This document shows positions 56,366 through 64,000 of a DNA stretch of 64,000 nt, in pieces. Both the position numbers and the translations under genes were made by a program. The stretch is from Pseudomonadota bacterium (GTDB lineage Bacteria; Pseudomonadota; Alphaproteobacteria; Sphingomonadales; Sphingomonadaceae). Position 1 is the stretch's first letter; each line of letters begins with the position of its first letter. Under the pieces are notes generated by a model that saw only the letters and a program-made list of their open reading frames with translations, ran no database searches and was not told the DNA's origin. The stretch spans positions 1-64,000 of the forward strand of contig CAUJJI010000057.1 of NCBI GenBank assembly GCA_963205265.1. Direction: 5' to 3'.

Positions 56366-56997
56366 ACCACCCGGCACGGCCGCTGCGCCGCGTGGAGCAG
56401 CGCGAGGTAGCGTTTCTGGCTGATCTCGACCGCGCCCAGCGATTCGAGATGGGGCGTCAGGAACTGGCAGTCGAGCAGTTCGGCCCCGCCGCGCCGCATC
56501 GCCGCGACCAGCCAGGCGAGCGCCGCCTTCGAGGCGTCGCGTTCCCGGCTGAACATGCTTTCGCCGCAGAACACCCGCTCGAACCCGACCCCGTAGAGGC
56601 CGCCGACGAGCTGCCGCCGGCCGTCGGGCAGGGTCTGCCAGCACTCGATCGAATGGGCGTGGCCCAGCTCGTGGAGTCGCTGGTAGCTGGCGGCGATGCG
56701 GCGGCTGATCCAGCTCTCGCCGCCGGCGTCGGCATCGCCGATGCGGCGCGGCGCGGCGCATCCTTCCATGACTTCGGCGAAGGCCTGGTTGCAGGTGACT
56801 TCGAATCGGCCGCGGCGCAGGGTCCGCGCCAGCGACCGCGAGAGATGGAAGCCGTCGAGCGGCAGGATCGCCCGGCGGCGAGGCTCGACCCAGAAGATCT
56901 CCGGGTCCTCGCGGTGGTCGGCCATCGGGAAGATGCCGCTGCGGTAGGCGAGCATCAGCAATTCGGGGTCGATGATCTGGGGCGTGGGAGCGTGCAC
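56173..56997 (-). CDS. aat: Leucyl/phenylalanyl-tRNA-protein transferase
   Basis: An enzyme that adds Leu or Phe from aminoacyl-tRNA to N-terminal Arg/Lys of proteins, marking them for ClpAP (N-degron route). The core IDPELLMLAYRSGIFPMADH, EIFWVEPRRRAILP, LVGGLYGVGFERVFCGESMF and DCQFLTPHLESLGA are typical. The likely start is GTG at 56997. The normal family end lies near KRYLALLHAAQRP; after it about 60 residues of Ala/Gly-rich sequence, antisense to the DUF2155 tail, run to the stop at 56173, so the protein is 274 residues instead of about 230. Confidence 0.88.
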   Translation of the reverse strand: MHAPTPQIIDPELLMLAYRSGIFPMADHREDPEIFWVEPRRRAILPLDGFHLSRSLARTLRRGRFEVTCNQAFAEVMEGCAAPRRIGDADAGGESWISRRIAASYQRLHELGHAHSIECWQTLPDGRRQLVGGLYGVGFERVFCGESMFSRERDASKAALAWLVAAMRRGGAELLDCQFLTPHLESLGAVEISQKRYLALLHAAQRPCRVVYSAAATGGGDAAGAGDDGAAFGEGAGDGAVGALPAAFGALLAEAPGTSSSPGNFIAQLLIQTS

Positions 56998-57013
56998 GGG
57001 GGTGAATATAGCA

Positions 57014-57050
57014 CTCCTCCCCGAAACGGGGAGGGGCAGGCTCTCAAGGC
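57014..57050. repeat. Half copy of dispersed repeat family C
   Basis: CTCCTCCCCGAAACGGGGAGGGG followed by GGCCCTCCCCGG lies in the promoter gap between aat and tRNA-Trp. It matches the outer arm of the elements at 25203-25335 and 50981-51133. Confidence 0.5.
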
Positions 57051-57129
57051 CCTCCCCGGCCGGGAAGCGATTGCTTGCGCGCCCCGCTTGCCATCGCCGC
57101 TGCGAGTCACTAGAGGCTCCGGCGCCTGC

Positions 57130-57205
57130 AGGAGTGTAGCTCAGTTGGTAGAGCGTCGGTCTCCAAAACCGAATGCCGGGGGTTCGAGTCCCTCCACTCC
57201 TGCCA
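57130..57205 (+). tRNA. trnW: tRNA-Trp (anticodon CCA)
   Basis: A full 76-nt cloverleaf. The acceptor stem AGGAGTG/CACTCCT pairs over 7 bp, with discriminator G and an encoded CCA end. The D-arm reads GCTCAGTTGGTAGAGC, the anticodon loop CTCCAAA gives CCA, and the T-loop is GTTCGAGTC. In many alphaproteobacteria this gene stands directly before secE-nusG; here two extra genes (57279-61173) lie between. Confidence 0.97.
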
Positions 57206-57278
57206 CGCCTTTCCCCGAAAAAGCGAAGCACGGCTGAGTCTTCCGCTGCCGGACACGAGCGGCTAAGCATTCGGCAGC

Positions 57279-59510
57279 ATGGAAGAAGCCACCACTTTCC
57301 TGTCCTCGCTCGTGGCGCCGCCGCCGGTGGTAAACGGCTACAGCATCGTCCAGCAGACGGGCGCCAACGCCAATCGCATCGAGATGGTCTTCCTCGGCGA
57401 CGGCTATACGTCCGGACAGCTGGGCACCACCTATCTCCAGCACGTCGGCAATCTCGTCAGCTACCTGTTCGACGACAGCCTGCTGACCGAGCCGTTCGGC
57501 CGCTACCACAACTTTTTCAACATCTACGCGGTCAACGTCGTGTCGAACGAATCGGGCGCCGACAAGGAGACGCCGGGCAAGACGGTGGATACCGCGCTGG
57601 GCGCGACCTTCTTTGCGGACGGGGTCACCGACCGGCTGCTCGACATCAACGTGCAGCTGGCCGGAGAGGCGCTGAGCATCGGGCTGCAGGGCTCGGGCAT
57701 CGTGCCCGACATGAAGTTCGTGACGGTGAATACCGGCGTCTACGGCGGCGCCGGCGGTTCCTTCGCGACCTTTGCGGGCGGCAACGCATCGGCCAACGAG
57801 CTCGCGCTGCACGAGATGGCCCATTCCTTCGTCGGCCTGGCGGACGAATATACCGCGGCCGGCACGGGCGGGCAGTCGGGCAGCGACTACACCGGCGGCG
57901 AACCCTGGCAGGCCAATGTCACCAAGTCGCCGACCGGCGAGAAATGGGCGCAATGGGTCGGCTACGACCAGCCGGGAATCGGGGTGATCGGCGCCTATGA
58001 AGGCGGCATGTACTACCAGACCGGGATCTACCGGCCGTCGATGAATTCGAAGATGCGCTCGCTCGGCCAGCCGTTCGATGCGATCGCTCGCGAACAGTTC
58101 GTCCTGCGTTTCTACGAGATCGTCGACCCGATCGACAGCGCCACGGCGGAAGGGCAGCTGACCGATCCGGCCGGGCTCGACGTCGAGGTGATCGATCCCG
58201 CCGTCATCGGCCTGCGCTGGACGGTCGACGGCCATGTCGTGTCGGACGCGGCGGTCGAGCATTTCGACTTCGCCGCCTTCAACGTCGCCTCGGGCACGCA
58301 CGAGCTTTCGGTGCTGGCCTACGATGCCACCGACTGGGTCCGGGTCGCGGACCGCTCGCTCCTGGAGCAGCGGCTGGAATGGACGGTGACGCTGACTCAT
58401 GCCACGCTGCGCGCTTCGGGCGCGGCGCCATTGCAGGGCGGGGCGCTGGTCGACACGATGCTCGGCGATGCCGCGGCCAACGTCATGGCGGGCGGCGCCG
58501 GCAACGACAGCCTGACCGGCGGCGGCGGCGACGACCTGCTCGACGGCGGCGCGGGCAGCGACATCGCCGTCTTCGCCGATGCCCTGGCGGACTGCGTGAT
58601 CAGCTTCGAAGGCGGCGTCTGCATCGTCACCACGGCGAGCGAGGGCGTCGACCGCCTCAGCAACATCGAATTCGCCAGTTTCGCCGGCGTGACGAAATCC
58701 ATCGCGCCCGCCGGCGCGGCCGGCACCTTCCGCCTGGTCGTGGCCGACGGCATGGCCGCCACGGTGGGCGGGGCGGGCTTCGTCATGGGGACGCGCGGCG
58801 TCCAGCAGATCTCGGTGGTCGACCGGCCGGGCGTGGTCGGCTTCGATGCCTCGTTCAATTCCGGCGGCGACTTCATCCGCCTGGAAAAGGCCGCGTCCGC
58901 CTATACGATCTTCCGGGACGGCTCGGCGGCGCAGATCTCGGACGGCGACACCATTCTGACGCTGCCCTTCGGGACCAGCGCGACCTACCTGGTCTTTGCC
59001 GACGGCGTGCGCAGCCTGCGCTACGACCAGCAGGCCGCCACCGCCAAGATCGGCACCCAGGGCTTTTCCGCCGCACCGACGACGATCACCGCCACGGCGG
59101 AAGCCGCGCCGGATCCGGCTCTCGCCGCTGCGGCGCGCGGGCGGATCTGGCTGTCGCAGGAGGCCGAAGTGGTCGCCGGGGGCAATCTCGACGTCTTCGG
59201 CTCGAACCTGGCGGAGCGGCTCGAGCTGGTCCTGGGCGACATGCGGCTCGACCCTTCGTTCAACCGCGGCGGCGATAGCCTGCTGTTCGCCCTGGGAGCG
59301 ACCGGCTACACCGCCGCGCGGCAGGGATCCTCGGCCGTGATCCGGGGCGGCGACCTGGTCCTGACCGTCCCGGTCGGCACGGCCGGCACGACGCTGGATT
59401 TCGACGGCGACGGGCGCATGCTGCTCTACGAGACGCAAAGCGGGCAGGTGCTGATCGACGACCAGCCGATCACCGCCACGCCGACCGTCCTGAACGCGGC
59501 ATTCGGCTGA
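57279..59510 (+). CDS. M64-type metallopeptidase with RTX repeats
   Basis: A 743-residue protein, probably secreted by a type I system because it has no signal peptide but carries calcium-binding RTX nonapeptides (GGAGNDSLTGGGGDDLLDGG, about 405-424). The N-terminal part is an M64 (IgA-peptidase-like) domain with the zinc motif HEMAHSFVGLADEY (H178, E179, H182, D189). Two copies of a roughly 65-residue beta domain follow at about 520-590 and 655-725 (pattern FDxSFNxGGD ... GTxxTxLxF). No type I secretion genes are adjacent. Confidence 0.85.
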   Translation: MEEATTFLSSLVAPPPVVNGYSIVQQTGANANRIEMVFLGDGYTSGQLGTTYLQHVGNLVSYLFDDSLLTEPFGRYHNFFNIYAVNVVSNESGADKETPGKTVDTALGATFFADGVTDRLLDINVQLAGEALSIGLQGSGIVPDMKFVTVNTGVYGGAGGSFATFAGGNASANELALHEMAHSFVGLADEYTAAGTGGQSGSDYTGGEPWQANVTKSPTGEKWAQWVGYDQPGIGVIGAYEGGMYYQTGIYRPSMNSKMRSLGQPFDAIAREQFVLRFYEIVDPIDSATAEGQLTDPAGLDVEVIDPAVIGLRWTVDGHVVSDAAVEHFDFAAFNVASGTHELSVLAYDATDWVRVADRSLLEQRLEWTVTLTHATLRASGAAPLQGGALVDTMLGDAAANVMAGGAGNDSLTGGGGDDLLDGGAGSDIAVFADALADCVISFEGGVCIVTTASEGVDRLSNIEFASFAGVTKSIAPAGAAGTFRLVVADGMAATVGGAGFVMGTRGVQQISVVDRPGVVGFDASFNSGGDFIRLEKAASAYTIFRDGSAAQISDGDTILTLPFGTSATYLVFADGVRSLRYDQQAATAKIGTQGFSAAPTTITATAEAAPDPALAAAARGRIWLSQEAEVVAGGNLDVFGSNLAERLELVLGDMRLDPSFNRGGDSLLFALGATGYTAARQGSSAVIRGGDLVLTVPVGTAGTTLDFDGDGRMLLYETQSGQVLIDDQPITATPTVLNAAFG

Positions 59511-59658
59511 GCACCCTCGCTTCGTGCCGGGGCGACCGGCGATATCGACAGCGCAACCGGCTTTGCGCAGGACGTCGCTCTTGCCAATCGCCGCGGCATG
59601 GGTAGGAGAGCGGCGCTCGATCCCCTCGACGTGCCCGGGCGATACGGACAGCATACCG

Positions 59659-61173
59659 ATGGACGCAATGCCGCAAGTCGCAGCCACGACCACCGCCAAG
59701 CCCGGCACGGGCTTGCGCGCTCGACCCGGCCCGCGCGAGGGCCTGTGGCTCGGCATCGTGCTGGCGCTGCTGTCCTGCCTGCCGTTCCTGGTGGCCAGGC
59801 ATCCGCAGCTGACCGACTACGGTTCGCACCTGGCGCGCTACCACGTCATGCTCGACGGGGGGCAAAGCCCGTTCCTGGCGCGCTATTACGAGTTCACCTG
59901 GCTGTTCCGCGGCAATCTCGGCGCCGACCTGCTGGTCTGGCCGCTGGCGCGGCTGTTCGGCCTGGAGACGGCGGGCTGGCTGATCGGCCTGGTGATCCCG
60001 CCGCTGACCGGCCTCGGCCTGGTCGCGATCGAATGGCAGCTGCGCCGGCGCGTGGGCATCGGCGCCCTGCTCGCATTCGCGACGATCTGGTCGCCGGCCA
60101 TGGGCATGGGCTTCTACAACTTCTGCCTGTCGCTGGCGCTGGCGCTGTTCGCTTTCGCCGGCTGGATCAGGCTGGAGGGCCGGCGCCTGCGCTGGGCGCT
60201 GTTCATCCCGGTCGGGCTGCTGGTCTGGCTGTGCCATGCCTCGGGCTGGGGAATCCTGGGCGTGCTGGTGTTCGGCTACGAATGGAGCCGGCGCAAGGGC
60301 CTGCCCGCATTCGTCGCGCCCTGGCCGCTGATGCTGCCGCTGATCCCGGCGATCCTCTTCGCCGGCGAGACCAAGGGCAGCCTGTCCTACGGGGACAAGC
60401 CGTGGACCTACAAGTTCGCCATTTTCGTGCAGACCTTGCGCGAACAGTCGATCGGGCTCGACATCGTCACATTGGGCTTTCTCGTGCTGTTGATCCTGGT
60501 GTCGCTGGGTTTCCGCAAGATCGACGGCAGGCTGGGCTGGGCGGCGCTGGCCTTCGCCGTGCTGTCGCTGGTCATGCCGCGCCACTTCGGCGGCGGCGAC
60601 TATGCCGACTACCGGCTGATGGCGGTGACGCTGACCGTCGGCTGCCTGGCGATGAGCTGGCAGGCGCCGCGCTGGCTGTTCTGGCTGGCCCCGCTGCTGT
60701 TCCTGGTCCGGCTCGAATTCACCACCGAGGCCTGGTATCGCAACTCGCGCGAACTGGACCTGGCGCTCAAGGCGCTCGACCTCGTGCCCCGGGGCGCGCG
60801 GATCGCCGGTGCGGTCGTCGTCGAGCCGCAGGCCTGGACGCTCAATCCCTTCGAGCATGCGACGAGCTATGCGACGGTGCGCCGCGACGCGCTGGTCAAT
60901 TCGCACTTCGCCGTGCCGGGCGTGCACATGCTGCGCCTGCGGCCCGGCGTGGTGGACGAGCCGCAGAAGGATTTCCTCGATCCGTCGCAGCGCCACATTC
61001 ACTGGCGCGGCCGCAGCATCGATCTGGAGCATTTCAAGCCGGCCGGCCAGGCCGATTACCTCTGGTATTTCGGCCGCCTGCCGCCCGACCGGCTGCCGCC
61101 GGGGACCAAGGTGATCTATGCGACGCACAAGTCATTCCTGGCGCGGCTTGCAAATCCGCCGCGCGGAAGCTAA
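59659..61173 (+). CDS. Polytopic membrane protein, GT-C-like
   Basis: A 504-residue inner-membrane protein with about ten hydrophobic helices up to residue 360 and a soluble C-terminal part. After the first helix comes ARHPQLTDYGSHLARYHVM, an extracytoplasmic loop with an acidic residue as in GT-C glycosyltransferases; a mannosyltransferase-like role is possible but not shown. The ATG at 59659 is chosen because the preceding in-frame sequence is not protein-like. It lies between the M64 peptidase and secE on the same strand, which is not the usual setting of secE. Confidence 0.72.
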   Translation: MDAMPQVAATTTAKPGTGLRARPGPREGLWLGIVLALLSCLPFLVARHPQLTDYGSHLARYHVMLDGGQSPFLARYYEFTWLFRGNLGADLLVWPLARLFGLETAGWLIGLVIPPLTGLGLVAIEWQLRRRVGIGALLAFATIWSPAMGMGFYNFCLSLALALFAFAGWIRLEGRRLRWALFIPVGLLVWLCHASGWGILGVLVFGYEWSRRKGLPAFVAPWPLMLPLIPAILFAGETKGSLSYGDKPWTYKFAIFVQTLREQSIGLDIVTLGFLVLLILVSLGFRKIDGRLGWAALAFAVLSLVMPRHFGGGDYADYRLMAVTLTVGCLAMSWQAPRWLFWLAPLLFLVRLEFTTEAWYRNSRELDLALKALDLVPRGARIAGAVVVEPQAWTLNPFEHATSYATVRRDALVNSHFAVPGVHMLRLRPGVVDEPQKDFLDPSQRHIHWRGRSIDLEHFKPAGQADYLWYFGRLPPDRLPPGTKVIYATHKSFLARLANPPRGS

Positions 61174-61287
61174 ATCGCGTCCCACTTCCGACAGAAGGAC
61201 TTCGAAAGCCCCTCCCGGCCGCGGCCGGGGCGGCGATGTCCCCTAGGCGGAACCCGCGATAGTTTTTGAAGGCGAGACCAACCAGCC

Positions 61288-61482
61288 ATGGCGAAGATCA
61301 GTCCGGGCGAATTCCTGCGCCAGGTGCGCGCCGAAGCAGCGAAGATCTACTGGCCCTCGCGCCAGGAGACGGTGACCACGGCGATCTTCGTCGGCATCAT
61401 GATGCTGCTGCTGGCATTCTTCTTCCTCGGCATCGACACGGTGTTCGGCAGCGTCGTCCGCTGGCTCCTGTCGCTCGCCTGA
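61288..61482 (+). CDS. secE: Preprotein translocase subunit SecE
   Basis: The 64-residue one-helix form of SecE, part of the SecYEG channel. The conserved amphipathic segment FLRQVRAEAAKIYWPSRQET precedes a single membrane helix (about 34-55, FVGIMMLLLAFFFLGIDTVF). The gene is 27 bp upstream of nusG, as usual. Confidence 0.96.
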   Translation: MAKISPGEFLRQVRAEAAKIYWPSRQETVTTAIFVGIMMLLLAFFFLGIDTVFGSVVRWLLSLA

Positions 61483-61509
61483 CACCACGCTAGAACCCAG
61501 AGAGATACT

Positions 61510-62046
61510 ATGGCCCGCTGGTACATCATTCACGCCTATTCCGGCTTCGAGAACAAGGTGCGCGACGCGATCCTCGCCGAGGCCGAGCGCGTCGGCCTGT
61601 CGCAGCTGATCGAGGACATCCAGGTGCCGACGGAAACCGTCACCGAGGTCAAGCGCGGCAAGAAGGTGCAGGTCGAGCGCAAGTTCATGCCCGGCTACGT
61701 CCTCGCCAAGCTGGCGATGAACGACGACATCTATCACCTCGTCAAGAACACCCCGAAAGTGACCGGCTTCCTCGGCGCCAACGGCAAGCCGCAGGCGATC
61801 AGCGAGACCGAGGCCGCGCGCTATTTCGGCGCTGCCGAACAGGCCGCCGCCCAGCCGCGCAAGCATGTCAGCGTCGATTACGAAATCGGCGATTCGGTCA
61901 AGGTGCTCGACGGTCCCTTCGCCAGCTTCAACGGCGTGGTCGAGGAACTCGATTTCGACAAGAACCGGGTCAAGGTCTCGGTCTCGATCTTCGGTCGCGC
62001 CACCCCGGTCGAGCTGGATTTCGAGCAGGTCGAACTGTCGAAGTAG
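61510..62046 (+). CDS. nusG: Transcription termination/antitermination protein NusG
   Basis: A 178-residue NusG: the NGN domain ([20 protein letters not shown] through [13 protein letters not shown] and [12 protein letters not shown]) and a C-terminal KOW domain ([20 protein letters not shown]). It binds RNA polymerase and couples it to Rho or ribosomes. In many genomes rplK follows; here a small membrane protein gene and then rpsL follow instead. Confidence 0.97.
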   Translation: MARWYIIHAYSGFENKVRDAILAEAERVGLSQLIEDIQVPTETVTEVKRGKKVQVERKFMPGYVLAKLAMNDDIYHLVKNTPKVTGFLGANGKPQAISETEAARYFGAAEQAAAQPRKHVSVDYEIGDSVKVLDGPFASFNGVVEELDFDKNRVKVSVSIFGRATPVELDFEQVELSK

Positions 62047-62070
62047 CAAAGGGCCGCAGCCGCGCCAGCC

Positions 62071-62379
62071 ATGTCGGCCGACCCGACTCCTGCCGTCCAG
62101 TTCCGCCGGATGCTCAAGTGGATCGCCGTCGTCGCGGTGGTCATGGTCGGCGCGTCGCTGGCTTTCCTCCATCGATCCGGCGGGCTGACGATCGCCTCGG
62201 CGCTCGCCACGGTGGCCGGAGTCTTCCTGTCGGTGATGCTGGGCAGCGGGCTGCTGTCGCTGGCCTATTTCAGCGCCAAGAGCGGGCACGACCAGGACGT
62301 CAGCGACTGGAAGCGCGAGGACCACGAGCCCGGCCCGCCATCGCCCGGCGCACTTGACCGCGGCGGCGATAGCGACTAA
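62071..62379 (+). CDS. Small two-helix membrane protein
   Basis: Not recognised. A 102-residue protein with two hydrophobic helices (about 16-34, [17 protein letters not shown], and 40-66, [20 protein letters not shown]) and a charged, proline-rich C-terminal tail of about 30 residues. It starts 24 bp after nusG on the same strand, but the ribosome site is weak. Its codon use fits the neighbours. A bulged hairpin with a T-run follows. Confidence 0.78.
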   Translation: MSADPTPAVQFRRMLKWIAVVAVVMVGASLAFLHRSGGLTIASALATVAGVFLSVMLGSGLLSLAYFSAKSGHDQDVSDWKREDHEPGPPSPGALDRGGDSD

Positions 62380-62390
62380 TGGCGCGCCCT

Positions 62391-62424
62391 TCCGGGCAGG
62401 GCTGTGGCCCGCCGGACGATTTTT
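62391..62424 (+). terminator. Probable terminator after the nusG transcript
   Basis: TCCGG...GGGC pairs with GCCC...CCGGA (62391-62416) with a small internal bulge and is followed by T5 at 62420-62424. The remaining gap to 62645 holds no gene and should contain the rpsL promoter, which I could not place with confidence. Confidence 0.55.
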
Positions 62425-62645
62425 GAGCTGAACATTGCCGGGGCGTGGAGGGCGAACCTCCGTAATCCGTCAAAGTAACCCGGCGCAGTGCCAGGGTGGA
62501 GGGTTTTCGGCTCACGTTGCGCAGGAAGCGTCGCCATTGCGTCGCTTCGCCGTTCGCGCACGTGGGACCACATCCCTCGATCCGGCAAGAGCGTCACCTC
62601 GGAACGGCAATCCCGCAGTTCCGGACCATTAGGTGAAGAGATTCG

Positions 62646-63017
62646 ATGCCGACTATCAATCAGCTGATCCGCAAGGGTCGCGTACCGCAGAAGGCCAAGT
62701 CGAAGGTCCCTGCGATGGAACAGAACCCGCAGAAGCGCGGCGTCTGCACCCGCGTCTACACGACGACGCCGAAGAAGCCGAACTCGGCTCTGCGCAAGGT
62801 GGCCAAGATCCGCCTGACCAACAGCCGCGAGGTCATCAGCTACATCCCCGGCGAAGGCCACAACCTGCAGGAGCACTCGGTGGTGCTGATCCGCGGCGGC
62901 CGTGTGCGCGACCTTCCGGGCGTGCGCTACCACGTGCTGCGCGGCGTGCTCGACACCCAGGGCGTCAAGGACCGCAAGCAGAGCCGTTCGAAGTACGGCG
63001 CCAAGCGGCCGAAGTAA
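62646..63017 (+). CDS. rpsL: 30S ribosomal protein S12
   Basis: A 123-residue S12 of the decoding centre. [11 protein letters not shown] opens the protein, followed by [18 protein letters not shown] (with the K42-equivalent streptomycin-site lysine) and [20 protein letters not shown]. The streptomycin-sensitive residues look wild type. AGGTGAAGAG precedes the ATG. It begins the rpsL-rpsG-fusA string. Confidence 0.98.
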   Translation: MPTINQLIRKGRVPQKAKSKVPAMEQNPQKRGVCTRVYTTTPKKPNSALRKVAKIRLTNSREVISYIPGEGHNLQEHSVVLIRGGRVRDLPGVRYHVLRGVLDTQGVKDRKQSRSKYGAKRPK

Positions 63018-63146
63018 GGCGCTGAGCCGCTCCCCGGCGCAGGCCGGGGCCTCAGGCCTCTGCAGAGGAACCACCCGGCCTCCCGAGACCCCCGCTTTCG
63101 CCGGGGAGCAGCGAAGGGCCGGGAGAGTTGAAAAGGAATTCATCCG

Positions 63147-63617
63147 ATGTCACGTCGTCGTCGTCCCGAGAAGCGGGAAATCCTGCCCGATCCCAAGTAT
63201 GGTGATCAGGTCCTGTCCAAGTTCATGAACAACCTGATGCTCGACGGTAAGAAGTCCGTCGCCGAAAGCATCGTCTACGGTGCGCTGGAAACCATGGAAA
63301 CCCGCGCCAAGGCCGATCCGGTCGGGCTGTTCCACAATGCGCTCGAGAACGTGAAGCCGCAGATCGAGGTCCGCAGCCGCCGCGTCGGCGGTGCGACTTA
63401 CCAGGTCCCGGTCGAGGTCCGTCCCGAGCGCGCCCAGGCGCTGGCGATCCGCTGGCTGATCTCGGCGGCGCGCAACCGTTCGGAGACGACGATGGCGGCC
63501 CGGCTTTCGGCCGAACTGCTCGACGCCGCGAACAACCGCGGCAACGCCGTGAAGAAGCGCGAGGACACCCACCGCATGGCCGACGCGAACCGGGCTTTCT
63601 CGCACTACCGCTGGTAA
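63147..63617 (+). CDS. rpsG: 30S ribosomal protein S7
   Basis: A 156-residue S7 that nucleates the 30S head: [20 protein letters not shown] at the start, [11 protein letters not shown], and [21 protein letters not shown] at the end in two usual segments. AAAAGGA lies before the ATG. The 129-bp gap to rpsL contains a CCCCGGCGCAGGCCGGGG palindrome. Confidence 0.98.
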   Translation: MSRRRRPEKREILPDPKYGDQVLSKFMNNLMLDGKKSVAESIVYGALETMETRAKADPVGLFHNALENVKPQIEVRSRRVGGATYQVPVEVRPERAQALAIRWLISAARNRSETTMAARLSAELLDAANNRGNAVKKREDTHRMADANRAFSHYRW

Positions 63618-63636
63618 GCCTGGCGCTGGCAAGACT

Positions 63637-63687
63637 TACAGCTGTCATAAAGCTCACTATATGGGCGGGAGCCCTCAGCCGGCTCCC
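63637..63687 (+). promoter_or_regulatory. Possible fusA promoter and leader hairpin
   Basis: TTACAG (63637-63642), 16 bp, TATATG (63659-63664) resemble a sigma70 promoter. A 7-bp hairpin GGGAGCC/GGCTCCC (63667-63687) follows without a T-run. fusA may also be read through from rpsL-rpsG. Confidence 0.35.
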
Positions 63688-63713
63688 CTCCGTCACACCC
63701 TAAGGAACTCACC

Positions 63714-64000
<287 letters not shown>

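Noticed and set aside
57130..61287. A mobile island integrated at tRNA-Trp.
   Set aside because: No integrase, no transposase, no duplicated tRNA end and no GC shift were seen; kept only as an unusual gene order.

Overview
The window is a high-GC (roughly two-thirds G+C) chromosomal segment of an alphaproteobacterium, most likely a member of the Sphingomonadales (Novosphingobium/Sphingobium-like). The reasons are: large TonB-dependent receptors in tandem, P450cam-type cytochromes P450 with a putidaredoxin-like ferredoxin, thiolase/Zn-ribbon and CoA-transferase catabolic genes, the NDUFA12 - DUF2155 - aat neighbourhood, many GTG/TTG starts with 4-bp start/stop overlaps, and intergenic palindromic repeats of the 'CCCGGGnCGAGCCCGGGACGACG' and 'CCCTGAAACAAGTTCAGGG' types. 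No integrase, transposase, phage or CRISPR feature was seen. The organism assignment is inference from protein character, not a database match.

Layout. 1-306: repeat-rich, gene-free. 307-6543: an SDR on the minus strand, then a plus-strand catabolic run (aldo/keto reductase, alpha/beta hydrolase, amidohydrolase, VOC protein, PhyH dioxygenase, a secreted protein). 6535-10568 (minus): FAD oxidoreductase, two P450cam-like P450s and their ferredoxin, read from one promoter with a perfect 13-bp-arm palindrome beside a divergent TetR gene. 11392-14216: SDR and a PQQ alcohol dehydrogenase whose C-terminal cytochrome c domain is cut off by an in-frame TAA. 14145-19643: pfkB, a TauD-type dioxygenase, an FkbM methyltransferase, an aldo/keto reductase, an AhpD/CMD-like protein and a DapB-like reductase. 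19722-23054: isocitrate lyase with a 52-residue partner, divergent from a RamB/ScfR-type regulator.

23172-33884 looks like one IclR-controlled catabolic regulon: IclR gene, two phosphotransferases, P450, MFS transporter, metal-dependent amidohydrolase, thiolase-fold protein, DUF35 Zn-ribbon protein and class III CoA-transferase. The same 14-bp box (TTCGAAATAGCGAA) precedes the IclR gene and the amidohydrolase gene, a close relative precedes the first phosphotransferase, and two weaker copies 20 bp apart lie between the CoA-transferase and the second phosphotransferase. 33966-42684 holds three tandem TonB-dependent receptors with closely related 5' regions of about 330 bp, followed by a dienelactone hydrolase and a TonB-type energy transducer. 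Together these suggest outer-membrane uptake, P450 oxidation, CoA activation and carbon-carbon cleavage of a hydrophobic, probably cyclic or isoprenoid carbon source; the substrate cannot be read from the sequence.

44623-64000 is mostly housekeeping: mannose-1-phosphate guanylyltransferase and phosphomannose isomerase, acetyl-CoA synthetase, a tandem MFS pair, a DUF421 protein, a fatty acyl-AMP ligase, recX, a DUF192 lipoprotein, an NDUFA12-like protein, a DUF2155 lipoprotein, aat, tRNA-Trp, an RTX-type M64 peptidase, a polytopic membrane protein, secE, nusG, a small membrane protein, rpsL, rpsG and the 5' end of fusA, which runs off the window.
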